Assembly (NCBI GenBank): GCA_028702595.1
Contig: JAQVON010000005.1
Location: 29,736 to 93,735 of the forward strand
Origin: Mariniphaga sp.
GTDB lineage: Bacteria > Bacteroidota > Bacteroidia > Bacteroidales > Prolixibacteraceae
Reading direction: 5' to 3'
DNA length: 64,000 nucleotides
Every line of letters begins with the position of its first letter. Position 1 is the first letter of the stretch. The notes beneath the pieces were generated by a model, which saw only the letters and a list, made by a program, of their open reading frames with translations, had not been told where the DNA came from and ran no database searches. Positions 59,928 through 64,000 of the stretch are shown piece after piece. A program made the translations under genes and the position numbers.

Positions 59928-61803
59928 CTGGAATGACAATTCCACGAAAGAACGGTTCTTCTTTTAACTCCTGGGAATCAGGATAAGCTTCGCGGAGTTC
60001 TCTGAATTTATCCCTGGACTCTTCAGTGAAAACACTTCCCGGATGTTTGGTCAGCATTTCCCGGTAGAGTTCTTTGGCTTTCTCTTTTTCATCCAGGTGA
60101 TAGTTATAAAGTTCAGCCAGCATGAAAAGGGCATCGTCGGCCAGGAGACCGGAATGATAGTTCTCGGTAATTTCCCGAAGGTATCCGGCAGCCTGTGTGT
60201 AGTTGTTTTGGTCTATTGCAATTTTCGCTTTCCGGAAAAGAATTTTATCGGTTAGTGAGTGAGATGGAAAAGCTTCTGCTATGGAATCGAGTGTTGCCAT
60301 AGCTTTGGTGTCCTGGTTTCTGAAGAATAGATAATCGGCCCGGGCAAACAATTCCAAAGGAATGGCGGTTGTATCCAGGTTCAGGTTATTTCCAATAAGC
60401 ATGGAAAGTTCCAGAGCATCATTGGCTGTGAGTTTTGATGTACTTGCCTTCAGAACGTCGAGTTGAGCTTTAGCCCAGCTAAAATTTCCCATAAAGTATG
60501 CCAGTTTTGCTTTTTTAAGTTTTACCTCATCGCCCAGCGCATTGTTTTTGTTTACATCAATGGCCTGGGAGTATAGCAAGGTCGCTTCCCACTGATCGCC
60601 GGAGTACAGGTAAATATCAGCCAATCCCGTTTTCAGCATGCCCGTTTCTTCGGCCCGGAGCCTGGGGATTGTGAGGCTTTTTTCCAGCAAATCAATTGCT
60701 TTCTCCGGATCATTCAGATAAAATGTCAACAGATGGGCATAATCTAATCTTAGGCTGATTGTGCCTTCATGCATTCCCAACATTTCCAGACTTTGTTCGA
60801 ATTGGCCAGCCAGTAACTGACCCTCTGAAGGATTATCCTGATCCATGTTTGTAAAATGCAGAAAGGATGCATGAACATTCTTTACATACGCCTGCATGAA
60901 AAAAGGTGAGTTTTCTCCTTTTTCAACCAGGTAATGGAAAGCACGTTTTGCATCATCGTACATTTCATTGTTCAGGGCAATTTGTCCCAGTTGGAATATT
61001 TGAGGATCCTCCTCCCCGGTTCTGCGATCGAGGGCGATTAGTTGCCTGAGTGCCCCGGCAAACTGTTTTTCCTGGAGAAAAAACCAGATAAGCAGTCGGT
61101 TATATCCTGTGATGTTTGGTTCTGCCTGGACGCGTTTAAGAACCTGCTTGCGAAACTCATCGCGTAATTCATTATCCACATCGATGCGTAATGCAGAGGC
61201 AAGGGTACTTTCTACCCGTCGCAGATGTTTTTCATCCTGGCGTATTAAATGGAGGTATTCTTCCATCATCTGTTCATAATCATGTAAATACAAATAGATC
61301 CGGGCCAGTTCATAATTAAACTGTTCCTGTGGAATCACTTCTCTTCCCTTTAGGTAAACCTTTTTTGCCCATTCGTATTCCTGCCAGTTTACAAAAGCAG
61401 AAGCCGCAGTCAGGTAGTTCCCTTTGTTTGCCGGAATCAACTGAATGGCCTCTTCATATTTTTTTTCAGCTTCTTTATCTTTTTTTTGTGCTTTTAATAA
61501 ATACCCGTAATGGATGATGAAATCAACATGTGAACGTCGTTTTTTTAATTCATTTTTTATTTGTTCTTCAGCTTCCTCAAATTGTTGAAGTTCAATCATG
61601 GATTGAATGTAAAGTCTGAAATAATTGCTGTTTTTCGACAGGTTATAAACCTCCAGCAACAGTGGAGCAGCTTTCTCATATTCGGCTGCACTATAATAGG
61701 CATTGGCCAGTCGTGAGGTAGTTTGAATTTCATTTTGCGGGGTTTGTCCCTGCGCTGCAAATAAACTACAGATTAGAAATATGATAAATAAAAATTGTTT
61801 CAT
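59914..61803 (-). CDS. Secreted tetratricopeptide repeat protein
   Basis: Signal peptide followed by many TPR-like helices. Confidence 0.85.
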   Translation of the reverse strand: MKQFLFIIFLICSLFAAQGQTPQNEIQTTSRLANAYYSAAEYEKAAPLLLEVYNLSKNSNYFRLYIQSMIELQQFEEAEEQIKNELKKRRSHVDFIIHYGYLLKAQKKDKEAEKKYEEAIQLIPANKGNYLTAASAFVNWQEYEWAKKVYLKGREVIPQEQFNYELARIYLYLHDYEQMMEEYLHLIRQDEKHLRRVESTLASALRIDVDNELRDEFRKQVLKRVQAEPNITGYNRLLIWFFLQEKQFAGALRQLIALDRRTGEEDPQIFQLGQIALNNEMYDDAKRAFHYLVEKGENSPFFMQAYVKNVHASFLHFTNMDQDNPSEGQLLAGQFEQSLEMLGMHEGTISLRLDYAHLLTFYLNDPEKAIDLLEKSLTIPRLRAEETGMLKTGLADIYLYSGDQWEATLLYSQAIDVNKNNALGDEVKLKKAKLAYFMGNFSWAKAQLDVLKASTSKLTANDALELSMLIGNNLNLDTTAIPLELFARADYLFFRNQDTKAMATLDSIAEAFPSHSLTDKILFRKAKIAIDQNNYTQAAGYLREITENYHSGLLADDALFMLAELYNYHLDEKEKAKELYREMLTKHPGSVFTEESRDKFRELREAYPDSQELKEEPFFRGIVIPDEIN

Positions 61804-61889
61804 GGATGCAATACTACAAAAATAACTTGAAATCCAGAATCTGCTTTTCTTATGATATTTTGGTATTTGACTTTAAAATTTAATTTTGC

Positions 61890-62771
61890 ATGGAAAAGTG
61901 TAAAGAGATGTCACACGACTTAAGCGATCGGCAGCGTTTGCCGCGATGGATGAAGATGAATATGCCCAAAGGGGAGAAGTATTCACAGGTTAAGAACCTG
62001 GTTGAAAAGCATGGTTTGCATACGATTTGTGCCAGTGGCAATTGTCCTAATATGGGTGAATGCTGGAACCGGGGAACAGCAACATTTATGATTCTGGGGG
62101 ATATTTGCACCCGCAATTGTAAATTTTGTGCCGTAAAAGGAGGGAAACCACTTCCTCCTGATCCGGATGAGCCGGCTAAGCTTGCTGAATCGGTGCGTAT
62201 CATGGAGTTGAAGCATTGTGTAATTACATCGGTTGACCGGGATGACCTGGATGATCAGGGGGCAGGGATATGGGCAAGGACTATTCTGGAAGTGAAACGT
62301 GTAAACCCGGGGATTCGCATGGAAGTACTTATTCCTGATTTCAGGGGAGAAAAAGAACTGATCAGACAGGTCATTGATGCCGGTCCTGATGTAATCTCCC
62401 ATAACCTGGAAACAGTGGAGCGGCTTACACCGGTCATTCGTTCAGCAGCAAAATACCGCAGAAGCCTCGAAGTATTAAGTTTTATTGCTCAAAACTTTCC
62501 TATTGCCAAGTCAGGAATCATGCTGGGTCTCGGGGAAAAATATGAAGAAGTACTGCAAACTATGGATGACCTGCTTCTTGCGGGTTGCAAGGTGATGACC
62601 ATTGGACAATATCTGGCTCCTACGGCTGGTCATCTGCCGGTGGCTGAGTATATAAAGCCTGAACAGTTTGATGCATACCGGAAAATTGGTCTGGAAAAAG
62701 GTTTTTCATTTGTGGAAAGTTCCCCATTGGTGAGAAGTTCTTACAGGGCCGAAGAACATGTGAAAGCCTGA
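61890..62771 (+). CDS. lipA: Lipoyl synthase (radical SAM)
   Basis: GNCPNMGECWNRGTATFMILGDICTRNCKFCAV (CxxxCxxC), SSPLVRSSYRAEEH. Confidence 0.97.
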   Translation: MEKCKEMSHDLSDRQRLPRWMKMNMPKGEKYSQVKNLVEKHGLHTICASGNCPNMGECWNRGTATFMILGDICTRNCKFCAVKGGKPLPPDPDEPAKLAESVRIMELKHCVITSVDRDDLDDQGAGIWARTILEVKRVNPGIRMEVLIPDFRGEKELIRQVIDAGPDVISHNLETVERLTPVIRSAAKYRRSLEVLSFIAQNFPIAKSGIMLGLGEKYEEVLQTMDDLLLAGCKVMTIGQYLAPTAGHLPVAEYIKPEQFDAYRKIGLEKGFSFVESSPLVRSSYRAEEHVKA

Positions 62772-62793
62772 AATTTTCCTACAGGTTGTTTCA

Positions 62794-62953
62794 GAGACTG
62801 TTTTAAATTTATCCATTTATTCTATTTTGCGTCTTTTTCACTCATACTGCTGCAAAATTTCCTTAAATAGCCATGGCTATTCGCGTCCATTTTGCCTTGT
62901 CTGAGCAAAAAACAGATCAAAATATTTCTAAAAAACAAAATCAAAACAGTCTC
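62794..62953 (+). mobile_element. MITE-like element, copy 3 (160 bp, TSD TCA)
   Basis: GAGACTGTTTT...AAAACAGTCTC ends; flanked by TCA at 62791-62793 and 62954-62956. Confidence 0.87.
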
Positions 62954-63102
62954 TCATTTTTTTTCATTTGGAGTATTTTGCCCAAAGTTTATTAGAGATG
63001 ACCCGGATTGCCACAGAGAATATGAATTTGGGTAGTTGATTTAGGGATATTGGTTTTCAATAAATAGCTGAATTTTAAGATACAGAATATTTTTATTTCC
63101 TT

Positions 63103-63134
63103 CTTGGTTTGTTTAAAAACAATATTTATCTTTG
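63103..63134 (+). promoter_or_regulatory. Putative Bacteroidota promoter for rpmE
   Basis: CTTG then 20 bp then TATCTTTG at 63127-63134. Confidence 0.5.
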
Positions 63135-63213
63135 CAGGCCTTAATTTAAAATGAACAACGGGTGGATTGCAGCTTTGGAATGCAACCATTCAGCAAATTA
63201 AAATCAGAGAAAA

Positions 63214-63477
63214 ATGAAGAAAGGAATACATCCGGAAAATTACAGATTAGTTGCCTTCAGGGATATGTCCAACGGGGAAACTTTTCTTACCAAGTCAACA
63301 GTGGAAACAAAAGAAACTGTAGAAATTGACGGAACAGATTATCCATTGTATAAGCTTGAAATTTCCAACACTTCTCATCCGTTTTATACCGGTAAGGTGA
63401 AACTGGTTGATACTGCTGGTCGTGTGGATAAATTCATGAGCCGCTATGGAAAACATATGGAAAAAAGAAAAAAGTAA
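63214..63477 (+). CDS. rpmE: 50S ribosomal protein L31 type B
   Basis: MKKGIHPENYRLVAFRDMSNGETFLTKSTV...SHPFYTGKVKLVDTAGRVDKFMSRYG; no Cys zinc ligands. Confidence 0.95.
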   Translation: MKKGIHPENYRLVAFRDMSNGETFLTKSTVETKETVEIDGTDYPLYKLEISNTSHPFYTGKVKLVDTAGRVDKFMSRYGKHMEKRKK

Positions 63478-63498
63478 ATCAGGAAACTGATTCTGCAT

Positions 63499-63528
63499 AA
63501 GCTCCGGAATTACGGAGCTTTTTTTTTG
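63499..63528 (+). terminator. Intrinsic terminator of rpmE
   Basis: AAGCTCCG-GAATTA-CGGAGCTTTTTTTTT. Confidence 0.85.
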
Positions 63529-63680
63529 CCCGTCACCCACAATTTCACCATTTTTGAAATTTCAGTGAACCACTTAAGGGGTACTTTCGTTTGTATGAGT
63601 GGCACGACTATTGTTTTTTAGCCAGGAGATATTAAATAATCAACAAATTATGACAAGATGTCATAATATAAAAGATAAGC

Positions 63681-64000
63681 ATGAGGAAATTTAAAAACTC
63701 AGGATTTAGAAATTTATTACTTAGTGGTATAATGCAGAACGATTCAGATTTTATACCGATTATTGCTGACGGAGATGATTCAGATTTAAAAAATTTAGAG
63801 ATTCCTGACATGCTTCCTATTTTGCCTTTACGCAATACCGTTCTTTTCCCGGGTGTTGTTTTGCCTATCAATGTAGGACGGAAGAAATCACTTCAGCTGG
63901 TTCAGGATGTTTATCGGGGAAGCCGTTTGTTGGGAACTCTTGCCCAGAAGGATTATACTATTGATGATCCATCAACAGAAGATCTCTTTTCGGTGGGAAC
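63681..64000 (+). CDS. lon: Lon protease, N-terminal fragment (runs off window)
   Basis: ...LEIPDMLPILPLRNTVLFPGVVLPINVGRKKSLQLVQDVYRGSRLLGTLAQKD is the Lon substrate-binding N-domain start. Confidence 0.85.
   Translation, partial: MRKFKNSGFRNLLLSGIMQNDSDFIPIIADGDDSDLKNLEIPDMLPILPLRNTVLFPGVVLPINVGRKKSLQLVQDVYRGSRLLGTLAQKDYTIDDPSTEDLFSVG

Overview
The window is Bacteroidota-type chromosomal DNA; TAnnTTTG -7 boxes, SusC/SusD pairs, T9SS sorting domains and the FecR/ECF style all point that way. Core genes include two RND efflux operons, topoisomerase IV (parE/parC), aroK, secG, lptE, a sigma54 activator, kdsB, deoC, pgi, dapL/dapF/lysA, a TsaC/Sua5 family gene, mscL, rimM, rpsP, ruvC, lipA, rpmE and a partial lon. 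The main accessory region is 29.3-47.2 kb. It carries two paralogous SusC-type transporters, one with an STN signalling domain plus FecR and no SusD, the other with SusD. It also carries an ECF sigma gene at the far end, a standalone propeller lipoprotein, two T9SS-exported CBM9/DOMON-like proteins (one containing a perfect 867-bp internal duplication) and a TM-DUF362-T9SS fusion. No recognisable polymer-degrading enzyme is present there. A second region of interest is a compact run of membrane-lipid-type genes at 6.2-10.7 kb. I also find three copies of a 159-162 bp non-coding MITE-like element with terminal inverted repeats and exact 3-bp TNA target duplications. One copy is inserted inside the rpsP stop codon and regenerates a stop (TAA to TAG). 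All family assignments are from reading the sequence; no database search was run.
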